From Dulcicalothrix desertica PCC 7102 (GTDB lineage Bacteria; Cyanobacteriota; Cyanobacteriia; Cyanobacteriales; Nostocaceae): a stretch of 61,241 bases of DNA. The DNA lies in assembly GCF_003991905.1 (NCBI RefSeq), contig NZ_RSCL01000006.1, positions 4,285 through 65,525 of the forward strand, read 5' to 3'. Both the position numbers and the translations under genes were made by a program. Each line of letters begins with the position of its first letter. Within the stretch, counting starts at the first letter, position 1. Below, in pieces: positions 1-9,397 of the stretch. Under the pieces are notes generated by a model. The model was given only the letters and a program-made list of their open reading frames with translations. It was not told the origin of the DNA and did not search any database.

Positions 1-26
1 AGTGGCTGCGTTTATATGTCCCGTGA

Positions 27-182
<156 letters not shown>

Positions 183-187
183 TTACT

Positions 188-226
188 AGGTACTGAGGTG
201 GACTGGGGTTATTTCTCAAAAAACAT
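188..226 (+). pseudogene. GMC oxidoreductase, N-terminal scrap
   Basis: The plus strand encodes TEVDWGYFSK here, matching SEVDWGYFSK in the GMC fragment at 21120-21431. It points the opposite way to the C-terminal remnant just before it, so the original gene was broken and one part inverted. No start codon or longer frame is present. Confidence 0.6.
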
Positions 227-281
227 GTTCAGACTAATTAAGAGGACTTGATTTTCAAAGCACATTTAAAGGAGCAATTTT

Positions 282-1008
282 ATGTCAACTTTTGTCTTAG
301 TTCACGGCTCGTGGCACGATGGTTCTACTTGGAAAGCTGTGGTCAAACATTTAGAAGCTGAAGCACACCAGGCTTTTGCTCCCACAATTGCCGGACATGG
401 TAAAGGCGTGAATAAAAACGTCAACCATGCCAAATGCACACAGTCGATTGTAGATTATATTCTTGACAAAGATTTAACTGATATTGTCCTCTTAGGACAT
501 AGTTTCGGCGGGACAATTATTGCTAAAGTTGCCGAAGCAATTAGCGAGCGCATTAAACGGCTCATCTTCTTGAATGCCTTTGTCCTGAATGATGGGGAGA
601 GCCTTACAGATAACATACCACCTCACTCGAGAGCGTTATTCGACAAGCTAGCGAGAGAATCGGATGATAATACGATGATTATGCCTTTTGAGATTTGGCG
701 ACAAGCGTTTCAAGGGCGACGCTGACCTGGAACTTGCTCAATCGAGTTACGCGCTATTATCATCTGAACCATATCAACCCTGGATTGACAAGTTGGACTT
801 AAAGCAGTTTTACTCACTGCCAATTCCCAAAAGTTACCTCTACTGTACCGAAGACACTACCCTACCTCAAGGTGAGTGGGGTTGGCATCCCAGAATGTCT
901 AGCCGCTTGGGGTTATTTCGGCTTGTGCAAATGCCTGGTGGTCATGAGGTGATATTTTCTAACCCTGTCGGTTTAGCAGAAAATATTATTTTGGCAGCAC
1001 GCGACTAG
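282..1008 (+). pseudogene. alpha/beta hydrolase, frameshifted
   Basis: This is an alpha/beta hydrolase of the salicylate-esterase-like group, about 240 residues if restored. The first frame (282-725) carries the oxyanion HG motif (VLVHGSWHD) and the nucleophile elbow GHSFGG. The second frame (from about 715 to 1008) supplies the distal part, including the acid-loop region (YCTEDTTLP) and the C-terminal catalytic-His region (PGGHEV). The two frames join near WRQAF/KGDADLELAQ around 700-725, which indicates a one-base indel. A good RBS (AAAGGAG) precedes the ATG at 282. It may be a real pseudogene or a sequencing error. The substrate is unknown. Confidence 0.8.
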
Positions 1009-1667
1009 CGTTTTGTCAATGGACAAGCGCTCGCAGTATTGGACTGATGACCATTTTTGATATGCGTATATGTAAATTTGTATGCAGAACCAAAAAACTT
1101 AATTTAGCGGTAACACAAGAATAACAAGCTAATATTTTATAGTACTTTAGTTTGCACCAGGGCTGGGCGCCACTGCCAGTTAAGATTTGTTTAGTTTGAC
1201 AATAAGGGGGAAAGGCAGTTCTAAATTTCACTGCCTACTATTTTCGATAAAACTTATTCTCGGGACAGTTGATAGTAGCGGTCAAGTATATTTAGTCGCT
1301 AGTACGCAAGATATTCAATCTCAATACCTACCATCACAACCTAATTTCTGTCCACATTTGTCGATTAATAGATAGAGTACTCTGTATGTATTTTTTATAA
1401 TCTGGCTATCACAATTTGGAGAACTAACCATTCAAACGAGTCACCTGGTTCTATAGGTTCAATAGCTAAAATCATAAGAATTTAATAAACTTTTGTAAGA
1501 ATTTGAAAGAAATTGAGCATTAGAACTCAGTACGCTAACGGTAGTACTTTGGAGCATTAACATGCAGCTAAATCAAGATACAAAGGAGTATATGGCTGCT
1601 CAAGCTTTTACCGCTCATATCACTAACTATTCACTAAGTTCATGCTTGATATTTTTGAACAGAATGT
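1009..1667. other. intergenic stretch without a supported gene
   Basis: I see no convincing coding sequence between the hydrolase and the methyltransferase. Short open frames have no RBS and no family resemblance. One GGCGCC word lies near 1167. Confidence 0.5.
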
Positions 1668-2406
1668 TTAACCAAACTTTGGCTTACGTGCGGCAATAAA
1701 CAAAAATAGTGGAATTCGTAAACGTCGTTCAAATTCCGCTTCGCTCACAAAATTTTCTATTCTAGGGCATGATTCTCGCACGCGCGCTAACTCAAACCCT
1801 GCATCCGTGACAAGATTAAAATATTCTTCTAAGGTATGGTGGTACTTCGTAACTTCCGAGCCAAGCCACATATGTTTTCTTACACCTAAATTGAAGTAGT
1901 TATCAACCAACCATGTGGTACGGCGCCCTTCTGACAAATTTGCAAAGTTTGATGTAATAACAGGATGCTCGACTGATATAATTACCCGTCCACCTGGACG
2001 AAGCACTTTATAAATTTCTTGAAACACAGGTTCAAGATTTTTAACGTAATTCAATGCAAGTCGTGATGATACCAAATCAACTTGTTCAGATTTTGCTCGC
2101 CATGTTTCTATGCTTTCGTGGCGAACTTTCCCAGATGTTCCTGCAAGTGTTTGTCGAGCAATATCAACCATAGATGATGAAACTTCAATACCTTCATAAG
2201 AACGGGCGCCTTGAAGTAAAGCGTAAGACCCAAACGAAGCATCTCCACAACCCAAATCAATAATATCCAGGTTTGTTAAATTGCCTGTTAGTTCTAAGAA
2301 AAGCGGGCGTTCGAGTGCGTCGTTAGGGTAAACTTTAGCGCCTACGATGTGCAAGGTAATACTCTAGTACCTCTGGGATATCATAGAATTCGTTATTTTC
2401 AGACAT
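1668..2406 (-). pseudogene. class I SAM-dependent methyltransferase, frameshifted near the N-terminus
   Basis: The main frame (1668-2354) holds SAM-binding motif I (IIDLGCGDASFG), motif IV (LALNYV) and a post-I acidic loop (GIEVSS), typical of Methyltransf_11/25-type enzymes. A TTG could start it at 2354. The true N-terminus is more likely the ATG at 2406, which reads MSENNEFYDIPEVLEYYLAHRRR and then meets TAA at 2337-2335. That peptide is the usual N-terminus of this family, so a one-base shift near 2337-2345 separates the two parts. The methyl acceptor is unknown. It could be a genuine pseudogene, a sequencing error, or a gene with a weak internal TTG start. Confidence 0.75.
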
Positions 2407-2882
2407 CTAATTTCAATGTTTTTAAGAAATTAATATAATTATTTTATATTTATTCAAGTATAAATATTCAATTACTTGTAAGGTAATTATTTTTCTTATC
2501 TTCTTTTGATAACGTTTTAATCTTCACCCGATTGGGTGAAGTGTTAATACACAAATCATGTCCTATATTAAATAATTACTTGTCTATTTCAAAATCTCTA
2601 TATCTTTAGATACATGTCTTTTAAAAAACAAAAAAATATAAACATTAAATACACTTTTGTAATTTATGTGTTAGCTTAATTAATAACTGTGTCGTCAACA
2701 ATTATAGAGTGTCAGATATAAGCTTTTTTAACTTTTTTTGATTCAATAATAACTTGTATTGTCTTGAAACATATTTTTGTCATAACTATTTCTAGGTGTT
2801 GTTGAACGTAGCGTGAATAATTTGTTATCTCTTGATGTATTACATTCACAAGAGTAAAGAAGTAATTATAGAGGAATAAAAA
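2407..2882. other. A+T-rich intergenic region between divergent genes
   Basis: This very A+T-rich gap separates a minus-strand methyltransferase from the plus-strand lipoprotein/efflux operon, so promoters for both should lie here. I could not assign a specific promoter or operator. The duplicated word CACCCGATTGGGTG near 2525 is a short dyad. Confidence 0.4.
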
Positions 2883-3518
2883 ATGAAAATGCAACATCAA
2901 AGACTCCTAATTCTATTTTTGGTAGGAGTTTGTATAACCATTACAGGATGTGGAGGGCAGGAATATATTGTTAAGTCCAAAGAATCTGTTGAGAATGAGC
3001 AAACTCAAACACCTGGTGTAACTGTTCCCCCTGCAAAAGAAGTGCGTGCGGATGTACCTTATGTACTAACACCACAACCAGTAGTGGATACAATGCTGAG
3101 TTTGGCTAAAGTCAATCAAAATGATGTTCTCTATGACCTTGGTAGCGGTGATGGGCGAATTGTCATTACTGCAGCACAAAAATTTGGAGCGCGCGGTACT
3201 GGTATAGAGATTGACCCACAACTAATTAAACAAGCCAATGCAAATGCTCAAAGCGCTGGTGTTACAGACAAAGTGAAATTTGTTCAACAAGATTTGTTTA
3301 ACACAGATTTTAGCAATGCTTCGGTTGTCACCTTGTATCTATTACCTGATGTCAATACAAAACTTCGGACAAAACTATTAAGTCAACTTAAACCAGGTAC
3401 TCGTATTGTGTCTCATGATTTTGATATGGGTGAATGGAAGCCAGACAAAGTTGTAAAAGTTCAAGGTAATGACCGTCAGCACACTGTTTATTACTGGACT
3501 GTACCAAAAAAATTATGA
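2883..3518 (+). CDS. lipoprotein with a class I SAM methyltransferase fold
   Basis: The 211-residue product starts with a type II signal peptide: a basic start, a hydrophobic stretch and the lipobox ITGC with the lipidated Cys at 23. After a Pro/Thr-rich linker it has a methyltransferase domain with motif I LYDLGSGDGR at about 83-92 and the acidic residue of GIEID. The fold is clear, but a lipoprotein would sit outside the cytoplasmic membrane, where SAM is not normally available. The enzyme may therefore be a redeployed fold, or the signal may retain it on the membrane. Its stop overlaps the start of the efflux adaptor by four bases (ATGA), so the two are translationally coupled. Confidence 0.8.
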   Translation: MKMQHQRLLILFLVGVCITITGCGGQEYIVKSKESVENEQTQTPGVTVPPAKEVRADVPYVLTPQPVVDTMLSLAKVNQNDVLYDLGSGDGRIVITAAQKFGARGTGIEIDPQLIKQANANAQSAGVTDKVKFVQQDLFNTDFSNASVVTLYLLPDVNTKLRTKLLSQLKPGTRIVSHDFDMGEWKPDKVVKVQGNDRQHTVYYWTVPKKL

Positions 3519-4837
3519 ACTCCCAAGAATCACAAACAGTATTAGAACCCACTTCAACCACAGCATCACGAAAAAAGAAACCGTGGTTATGGATTTTATT
3601 GTCGCTGTTATTAGTTGGTGGTGGGATAGGTGTTTGGCGTTATTTAATACCAGCGAAAAATACACAAGCTGAAAGTGCTGCATCACAGGCGCCACCTGCA
3701 CCAGTTGTAGAAACTGTTGCGTTACAGTCAGGAAATGGAGTTAAAAAAATAAATTTACTCGGTCAAATTGAACCTAGCGCGCGTGCAAATATTCGCAGTC
3801 GCACTGCTGGCGTGGTCGAACAAATTACCGTACACGCGGGTGATAGAGTTACTCGTGGTGCCACTATTGCCATCCTTGATAATGCCGACCAAAATATTGC
3901 TTTGGCAGAAGCGCAAGCTAGGTTAGCACAAGAACGTAGTCGTTTAACACGTTTATTAGTTGGCACTCGCAGAGAAATTATTGATCAACGTCAATCTGAG
4001 TTACGTACTGTGCAAGCGCGCGAACGAGAAGCACAAGATAACTTGCAAAGAACTACTGCTTTGGTTAAAGAAGGCGCCGTTGCCCAACGGTTGTTAGTTC
4101 AAGCAAGAGCAGGGGTAGATACAGCGCGCGGTGAGCGTTTGAAAGTTGAAGCGGCATTAAAAGAAGCACAAGCTGGGCCAGTTAAAGAAGAAATTGATGC
4201 TCAACGTGGTTTAGTAGAAGCAGCACAAGCAGCAGTTAACCAAGCCAAGTTAAGATTACAACGAACTCGTATAACTGCACCATCTAATGGCATCGTAGAA
4301 ACACGTAATGTTAGTGTTGGAGATTATGTTGAAAGTAATGGCTCTATTGCAACTTTGGTAGATAAGCAACTATTAGATGTGTTTTTAGAATTACCTGAAG
4401 AACTCAGTAGTCAAGTTACACCTGGTTTACCTCTAACACTTACTGCTCGTGCTTTACCACAATGGCAAGGACGCGCGACCGTTACAGCAGTTGTGCCAGC
4501 AACTAACACTACTTCTCGGCGCCAAATGGTACGTGTGCGTTTAAACAATCCGCAAAGTAATCTACTACCAGGAATGGCAGTCAATGGTCAATTAGAACTG
4601 CGCTCAAACCGTCCGAGTTTTGTTGTACCTCGCGATGCTCTTGTTCTGAGTAACGAGAAATGGCTACTTTACAAGGTTGACTCCGGCAAAGCAAAGCAAT
4701 ACGAAGTGGAAATAGTGGCAGATATGGGTAAGCAAATGGCAATTTTTCACCCACAGTTACAACCCCGACAACAAATTGTCACGCGCGGTGGTGAGGGTTT
4801 ATCTGATGGCGCCGCTGTTCAAGTAAAAGGAAATTGA
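3515..4837 (+). CDS. RND efflux periplasmic adaptor (membrane fusion protein, HlyD/AcrA family)
   Basis: The 440-residue adaptor bridges an inner-membrane RND pump and an outer-membrane channel. It has one N-terminal membrane anchor (about 23-45), a lipoyl/barrel-sandwich half (ANIRSRTAGVVEQITVHAGD), a long coiled-coil hairpin rich in Ala, Gln and Arg (about 125-250), the second lipoyl half (RITAPSNGIVETRNVSVGD) and a beta-barrel region. Length and domain order are normal for the family. It overlaps the lipoprotein gene by four bases and is followed three bases later by the pump gene, so this was one operon. The pump is truncated, so the adaptor probably has no working partner from this locus. 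Confidence 0.9.
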   Translation: MNSQESQTVLEPTSTTASRKKKPWLWILLSLLLVGGGIGVWRYLIPAKNTQAESAASQAPPAPVVETVALQSGNGVKKINLLGQIEPSARANIRSRTAGVVEQITVHAGDRVTRGATIAILDNADQNIALAEAQARLAQERSRLTRLLVGTRREIIDQRQSELRTVQAREREAQDNLQRTTALVKEGAVAQRLLVQARAGVDTARGERLKVEAALKEAQAGPVKEEIDAQRGLVEAAQAAVNQAKLRLQRTRITAPSNGIVETRNVSVGDYVESNGSIATLVDKQLLDVFLELPEELSSQVTPGLPLTLTARALPQWQGRATVTAVVPATNTTSRRQMVRVRLNNPQSNLLPGMAVNGQLELRSNRPSFVVPRDALVLSNEKWLLYKVDSGKAKQYEVEIVADMGKQMAIFHPQLQPRQQIVTRGGEGLSDGAAVQVKGN

Positions 4838-4840
4838 GCA

Positions 4841-5605
4841 ATGAATATTATTGAAACAGCAGTTCGTTGGCGGCATGGTACTTTTGTTTTATTTTGTTTA
4901 CTAGCGATGTTTGGCGTAGTAGGCTTATTTAGGTTGCCTTTGGAATTACAACCAGGTGGAGATAGACCAGAAATTTCAATTACTACTCCATATATTGGCG
5001 CAGGACCTGCCGAAGTAGAAGATTTGATTACTCGTCCGTTAGAAGAAGTATTAGAAGAAGTTGAAGGAGTTCAAGAAATTACTAGCAACTCGCGACCAGG
5101 TATAAGCAGCATTAATATAGAGTTTGATTGGGGTGTAGATGTAGATGCTCGTTTAGTAGATGTACTTAATCAGCTACAACAAGCTGAAGAATTACCAGAA
5201 GAAGCAGGTGAATCATCTATACGGGTTGCGAGTGGTGACAACTCCTCCATGATGTGGATTACTTTAAAACCTGAAAAAGGCTCTACCCCTGATGCTAATA
5301 GGTATCGCGATTTGGTAGAAGATGTAATTGAACCGCGATTACAAAGAGTTCAAGGTGTTAGTCGCTTTATTATTGCTGGTGGTCAGGAGCGGGAAGTTGA
5401 GATACGCATTGACCCGAAGGCACTTTCTGACCGCAATCTTACGATTGGCAATGTAGTTAGTGTTATACGTGATAACAATCGTGATATTCGCGGTGGACCT
5501 TTAGTTTTAGGGCGCCGGGAATATCGAGTCAGGACTATTAGTCGGTCTCAAAAAATTGAAGAACTAGAAAAATTTGTTTTGCGTCGCGACTCTCAAGGAA
5601 CCTGA
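4841..5605 (+). pseudogene. RND efflux permease, truncated after 254 residues
   Basis: This is the N-terminal quarter of an AcrB/MexB-type proton-driven efflux pump, normally about 1000-1050 residues. It retains TM1 (GTFVLFCLLAMFGVVGLFRL) and the start of the periplasmic porter domain (PEISITTPYIGAGPAEVEDL and VQGVSRFIIAGGQEREVEI). The family sequence ends abruptly at LRRDSQG, followed by a stop and then IS-derived sequence. No remainder of the pump is found beyond the transposon remains at 9 kb, so insertion was accompanied or followed by deletion. It is very unlikely to function. Confidence 0.9.
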
Positions 5606-5839
5606 GTTCGACGTAAGAAAAAGCCTAAAAATAAAGCAGAGCAAGGGTTGTAGCAAAAAACAGTTATTTGACTCAATCTCAATAAGCTTTAATTAATGAT
5701 AATTAATCTAGTAAGGTCGTACTCAAAAAAGTAAATGAATTTGTGATTAAATCAAAATTTCCAATTGATAGTACAAGATAACTGTGATAACGGCGCCTCT
5801 AATCAGGGATATAAACCACTCAGCAAGAGGGGGCGAAAG

Positions 5840-6034
5840 CCAGTAAAGAGGGAAACTCTATTTATTTTATACACTGGCGTGTATTGGAACATGGCAGCGC
5901 GACAGTGGCATTCAGGGAATACGAACCAATGTTACGCAAAGCCAGATGGTTACTGCGTCATCATCCCAACGTTATGATGCTTGCGGATCGAGGCTTTGCA
6001 AATCATGATTTTTTAAGTTGGTTACAAGTGAGTC
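5840..6034 (+). pseudogene. IS4-type DDE transposase, middle fragment (upstream half of a split gene)
   Basis: The frame reads WRVLEHGSATVAF and later LRKARWLLRHHP then MLADRGFANHDFLSWLQ. The Asp in LADRGF is the second catalytic acid of IS4-family DDE transposases. The fragment stops at about 6034, and the gene resumes beyond the IS607 element at 8464, so it was split by that insertion. The N-terminal third is missing. No terminal inverted repeats of this older element could be recognised. Confidence 0.75.
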
Positions 6035-6067
6035 AGTTGCCGGAGTCGGCTTCCGTCCCGGCAAACT
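6031..6067. repeat. strong hairpin
   Basis: GTCAGTTGCCGG pairs with CCGGCAAACTGAC across a 14-nt loop, with one bulged base, giving a 12-bp stem. It lies at the break in the IS4 transposase, between that fragment and the IS607 end. It may be a small mobile palindromic repeat or part of an element end. Confidence 0.6.
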
Positions 6068-6186
6068 GACGAACCCGAAGGGCAAGTAATTGGTATTATT
6101 GCATACGTATAACTTGTGACACACAGTTACATGGAATTAGGCGCCATACAATAGAAGCGTCTTCTATCTACCGCTTGTAAAAACCT

Positions 6187-6270
6187 ATGAAAATCTAGTT
6201 TCCACAAGTCCAAGTCCACGGTGTAACTTACTTTAACTCAGAATGGAAGCGCAACGCTTTGCTTGGAAAC
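6187..6270 (-). ncRNA. putative TnpB guide-RNA (omega/reRNA) region at the element right end
   Basis: The last 30 bases of tnpB plus about 50 bases downstream are conserved in a second copy at 61158-61241, including past the stop codon. In known IS605/IS607 systems, the RNA that guides TnpB overlaps the 3' end of tnpB and runs to the right end, with the guide taken from flanking DNA. Conservation beyond the stop fits that, but no RNA fold was computed. Confidence 0.4.
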
Positions 6271-7758
6271 TACCCGACGTTTACGTTTTACCGCTACTTG
6301 CTCGGTAGTATCCTTGACCACCATCCCCCAGTTAGGTATGCTGAAATAGTCGTGCCGTGACAGTACTATGGCAGCAGTCAAAGTTAATTTATTCAATTTT
6401 GACCAACCGCTCCATACGTGTTTTCTCGGATTCACTCCAAGATAAGCGGACACGGATGCGGGTAATCTTTCAGACAGATTCATTCCTCTTCTAGCTATGA
6501 CTAAAGCTGCTGCAATGTCAGAACCGCTACCATACATTCGGGAATATTTTGTTAACCCAATAATAGAAGTATAGGCAGCATTTTTCTTATAAAGGCTAAT
6601 TCCTCGGTTTGAAAGTATTGATTCAAGTAATTGATACAATTTACTGTACGCAAAACTTGATAACATTCGAGCATATTTTCTACCTTTTTCCCGGAGTTGT
6701 TCTTTTTTCTTGGAAAAATCTAGTTCTTCACACACGACGGGACAAGCATATTTGGTAGCGAGGGATGCAATTTCGAGACAAGCGTTTACAAGTTGTTGAG
6801 TATTGAAATTTCTACCCAAAAGAGAGAATAATGGTATAGTACCACAATCTCTTAAATTTCCTTGGTAATCAACGTAAGCCCAACCGATAGAATTTGGATT
6901 AATATCTATTCCAATGGCACCATACTGAATTGGTCTGCTGACTTTTTCAACGGGTTTTGGTGTAAATTGACAAGCGCAACAAAAGCGATTATTTTTTCTA
7001 AAAAAGTGCCAAGTTTTGGCACCATTATCAGGCAACCTGTTTATATTTCGGTCAAAGCCTCCTATTACAGTCTCAACATATTTACCATATTTAGCTTCTA
7101 AGCAATATGGTACACGGAATGAAAGTTTTGAACCGTCGTATTGACAAACTTGATTACCAAAACTTTCGTCACTTGAACCAACAATATAAATTTCACTACT
7201 TGAAACTTTTACTTGTATCGGTGCCGTTTTTAGGTGAGCTACTTTTTTTTCAAGTACGTATATGTAGCGTTTCTTATGATGAATTTGAAACTTGAGAGCG
7301 TGCCAATTACTTCTCCTTAACTTTAAATCACAGCACAAAGGCACTTTGCACCCAGTCTTAGATTTCTGCCAGTTTTCAAGAGCATAAAATTTTTGGCTGT
7401 CTTTAAGCTTTTTTTCAGCATTCTTAATCCATGTCAATGCTGATTTTAATTTTCCTTCTAACTGTTTTATGTGATTTTTGCGACATTCGTCAGCTGAATC
7501 TACCTTGCTCGAGGCAAGTGCAATTACTCCATTTACTTGTCTTTTGTTTAATCCAAACTCTTTTTGTAATTCCGTATTTACTTTCCCTTTTATTTTATCA
7601 AAATTTTTTGACTTCTTTATAATCTCAACAGCCCTGATGGTTGCTTGCCTGAATATGGATGAAAAGTCTGTAAGGAACATCTCAAACTGAGTGAAACCAA
7701 GACTATTCATTTCACTTGAAGGTGTTGGCAATCCTTTGACGTAAGTGATGGTAGACAT
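6238..7758 (-). CDS. tnpB: TnpB, RNA-guided RuvC-type nuclease of an IS607 element
   Basis: This 506-residue protein is longer than typical TnpB (about 400). The RuvC nuclease triad is visible: Asp in AIGIDINPNSIGWAYVD (about 286), Glu in VVCEELDFSKKKEQ (about 345) and Asp in GSGSDIAAALVIARRG (about 414). The zinc-ribbon CxxC pairs usual between RuvC-II and RuvC-III are absent; that interval reads AYTSIIGLTKYSRMYG. The N-terminal 200 residues are Lys-rich and helical. TnpB cleaves DNA complementary to a guide RNA and promotes element retention. The gene follows tnpA by 33 bases in the same orientation. With the triad intact it is probably active. Confidence 0.85.
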   Translation of the reverse strand: MSTITYVKGLPTPSSEMNSLGFTQFEMFLTDFSSIFRQATIRAVEIIKKSKNFDKIKGKVNTELQKEFGLNKRQVNGVIALASSKVDSADECRKNHIKQLEGKLKSALTWIKNAEKKLKDSQKFYALENWQKSKTGCKVPLCCDLKLRRSNWHALKFQIHHKKRYIYVLEKKVAHLKTAPIQVKVSSSEIYIVGSSDESFGNQVCQYDGSKLSFRVPYCLEAKYGKYVETVIGGFDRNINRLPDNGAKTWHFFRKNNRFCCACQFTPKPVEKVSRPIQYGAIGIDINPNSIGWAYVDYQGNLRDCGTIPLFSLLGRNFNTQQLVNACLEIASLATKYACPVVCEELDFSKKKEQLREKGRKYARMLSSFAYSKLYQLLESILSNRGISLYKKNAAYTSIIGLTKYSRMYGSGSDIAAALVIARRGMNLSERLPASVSAYLGVNPRKHVWSGWSKLNKLTLTAAIVLSRHDYFSIPNWGMVVKDTTEQVAVKRKRRVVSKQSVALPF

Positions 7759-7791
7759 TTAAGAGACCATACAATAATCCTACTACTCACA

Positions 7792-8412
7792 TTAATCTAG
7801 ATTATCCTCTGTGTCAATGGCTTTGACAAGATTTCTCAAGATTTCTTGATTTTTGCGTGAACGGCTGCCGTACAAGCGTGCAGAGAAAACTGTTATGATT
7901 TCTAAAACGTCCTTAGCCAAATCTTCCTCGAAGGTTGCTTCCTCTTTTTTGTTAAGAATAATCACTTCCACCCCAAAATGTTCGCAGAGTCCAAAAACTA
8001 ATTCTGACCCAAACCTCAGTAGTCTATCCTTATTAGTAACAACTAACCTGTCAACCTCTTCTCCAAGAATCAAATCGATTAGTTTTCTCAATCCTTTTTT
8101 CTTGTAATTAAGTCCGCTGCCTAAATCTTGAATCAGGATGTAATTGTAGTCTTGATGCTCACAATATGCAGATAAGACTAATGCCTGTCTCTCTAAATCA
8201 GCTTTTTGGTCGTGACTAGAGACTCTTGCATAAGCAACTGTTTTTTTGTTTGTATTGTTATTTGCGCCCAAAAGGTCAGAAAGTTTATACCTACGATGTC
8301 CGCCTTCTGTCCTTACAGGTATTAATATTTCTTTCTCTTCCCAAAGTCTTAACGTATCAATACTTACGCCTTTTATCTGGGCTGCTTCTCCTATTGAGAC
8401 GTATCTTTCCAT
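7792..8412 (-). CDS. tnpA: IS607-family transposase: MerR-type HTH plus serine recombinase
   Basis: The 206-residue enzyme moves the element through serine-recombinase chemistry. The first 50 residues form a MerR-like winged HTH (SIGEAAQIKGVSIDTLRLWE and GHRRYKLSDL). The catalytic domain begins at VAYARVSSHDQKADLERQ, with the nucleophilic Ser in RVSS and downstream arginines in VVTNKDRLLRFG. Length and domain order are those of IS607 TnpA. It is the first gene of the element, and tnpB follows closely, so they are probably co-transcribed. Nothing suggests inactivation. Confidence 0.92.
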   Translation of the reverse strand: MERYVSIGEAAQIKGVSIDTLRLWEEKEILIPVRTEGGHRRYKLSDLLGANNNTNKKTVAYARVSSHDQKADLERQALVLSAYCEHQDYNYILIQDLGSGLNYKKKGLRKLIDLILGEEVDRLVVTNKDRLLRFGSELVFGLCEHFGVEVIILNKKEEATFEEDLAKDVLEIITVFSARLYGSRSRKNQEILRNLVKAIDTEDNLD

Positions 8413-8463
8413 GTCTTATTATAATCTCGGAATCTGCTCTTTAATTATAGGAATACCTAGGTA

Positions 8464-9030
8464 TTCTGGCAACAGTTGCAAACCCAAACAAAGGGGAAGC
8501 TGCTTTTTATCGTAATGTTGGACTGTGGCAAGATGGTTTGATTCGTTGTAACCTGGTAGTCGCTTATCCAGAAGGGGTATCTGAGCATTGGGCTGTTATT
8601 ACAAATGAACCCCCAACTTTAAAAACATTGCATGAGTATGCGTTGAGGTTTCGTGTCGAAGAACTGTTTCTTGACAGTAAATCAGGTGCATTTGAATTAG
8701 AGGATTCTCGCCTGAGAAACGCGAAGTCAATCGAACGTTTGTATTTAATTGCAGCTTTAACTTTACTTTATAGCACAGCACAGGGCATGGCTGTGCAAGT
8801 CGCCGGTCTTCGTTCAAGTGTTGACCCCCATTGGAATCGTGGTTTGAGCTATCTTAAGATTGGTATTAATTGGCTTAAAGGTGTTATTCATAAGGGGCGG
8901 GAATTGCTAACCCCAATACAAGCGTTACCCTGCATACCCAGAACCTTGTTTTGCTTCCAAAAAAACCCGTCAAGATATAAGTTATGGGATATGGTTTTCT
9001 CGCATCTATTCCTTGGAGTGCAGACCTTGA
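8464..9030 (+). pseudogene. IS4-type DDE transposase, C-terminal half
   Basis: Coding sequence resumes with VANPNKGEAAFYRNVGLW and contains YALRFRVEELFLDSK, an exact Y-x2-R-x3-E-x6-K signature of the IS4 family with the third catalytic Glu. Further on come GLSYLKIGINWLKG and, after a frame change near 8930, FASKKTRQDISYGIWFSRI ending in TGA at 9028-9030. Together with 5840-6034 this is one transposase gene interrupted by IS607 and later frameshifted. The segment is non-functional. Confidence 0.85.
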
Positions 9031-9032
9031 TT

Positions 9033-9341
9033 TTACTGCCTTCCACGTAAATCTGTCAGGCAGTCAGGGATTTGTACTTCTTTGTAGACAACATCAGTGT
9101 CTTCGTTGTAACGTGCTTCTTCTACTGTAATAACTTGCGGAACTTTACCTTTTGGTGGCTCAACAATGTAACGTAGTTGAAGTACTCCTGGAGGTTCGGT
9201 TCCAACCTCGACTTGCTCTAACTTAACCGAATAACCATCAGTAGGAAATGTGCATTTACCAGTGACATGGAGTGTGGGGCTACTTCCGGGCATAGTATCG
9301 TACCAAGCATTCTAATCGCATTGAGATTTTTTTGTAGTCAT
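9033..9341 (-). pseudogene. small conserved protein with an early in-frame stop
   Basis: An 86-residue frame (9033-9293) begins MPGSSPTLHVTGKCTFPTDG. A better start lies upstream: ATG at 9341-9339 preceded by AGGAG, reading MTTKKSQCD, then TAG, then NAWYDT and straight into MPGSS in the same frame. The natural gene therefore probably began at 9341 and carries one nonsense codon at position 10. I do not recognise the family; acidic, beta-rich and without signal peptide or membrane segment. Expression from the internal ATG at 9293 remains possible. Confidence 0.5.
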
Positions 9342-9397
9342 GATTGTTTCTCCTGTTTAAGGTTAAATTTGGAAAACGTAATGAGTGGGTAACTAAA

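Larger units (their letters stand above)
6187..8460 (-). mobile_element. IS607-family element nested in an IS4-type transposase gene
   Basis: The unit contains a serine-recombinase transposase (7792-8412) and a TnpB (6238-7758), both on the minus strand. The right end, downstream of tnpB, is placed at about 6187 because a second copy of the same end occurs at 61158-61241 and similarity starts there. The left end is approximate (8440-8463), just before IS4 transposase coding sequence resumes. The stretch 6141-10011 has no GGCGCC word, unlike most of the window, which fits recent acquisition of at least this element. Confidence 0.75.

Noticed and set aside
1561-1698. 45-codon frame beginning MQLNQDTKEYMAAQAF
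   Set aside because: No clear RBS at a proper distance, no family resemblance, and its end overlaps the methyltransferase gene in antisense.
5765-5977. 70-codon frame starting MIVQDNCDNG
   Set aside because: It lies over the IS4 transposase fragment in another frame and has no supporting motif.
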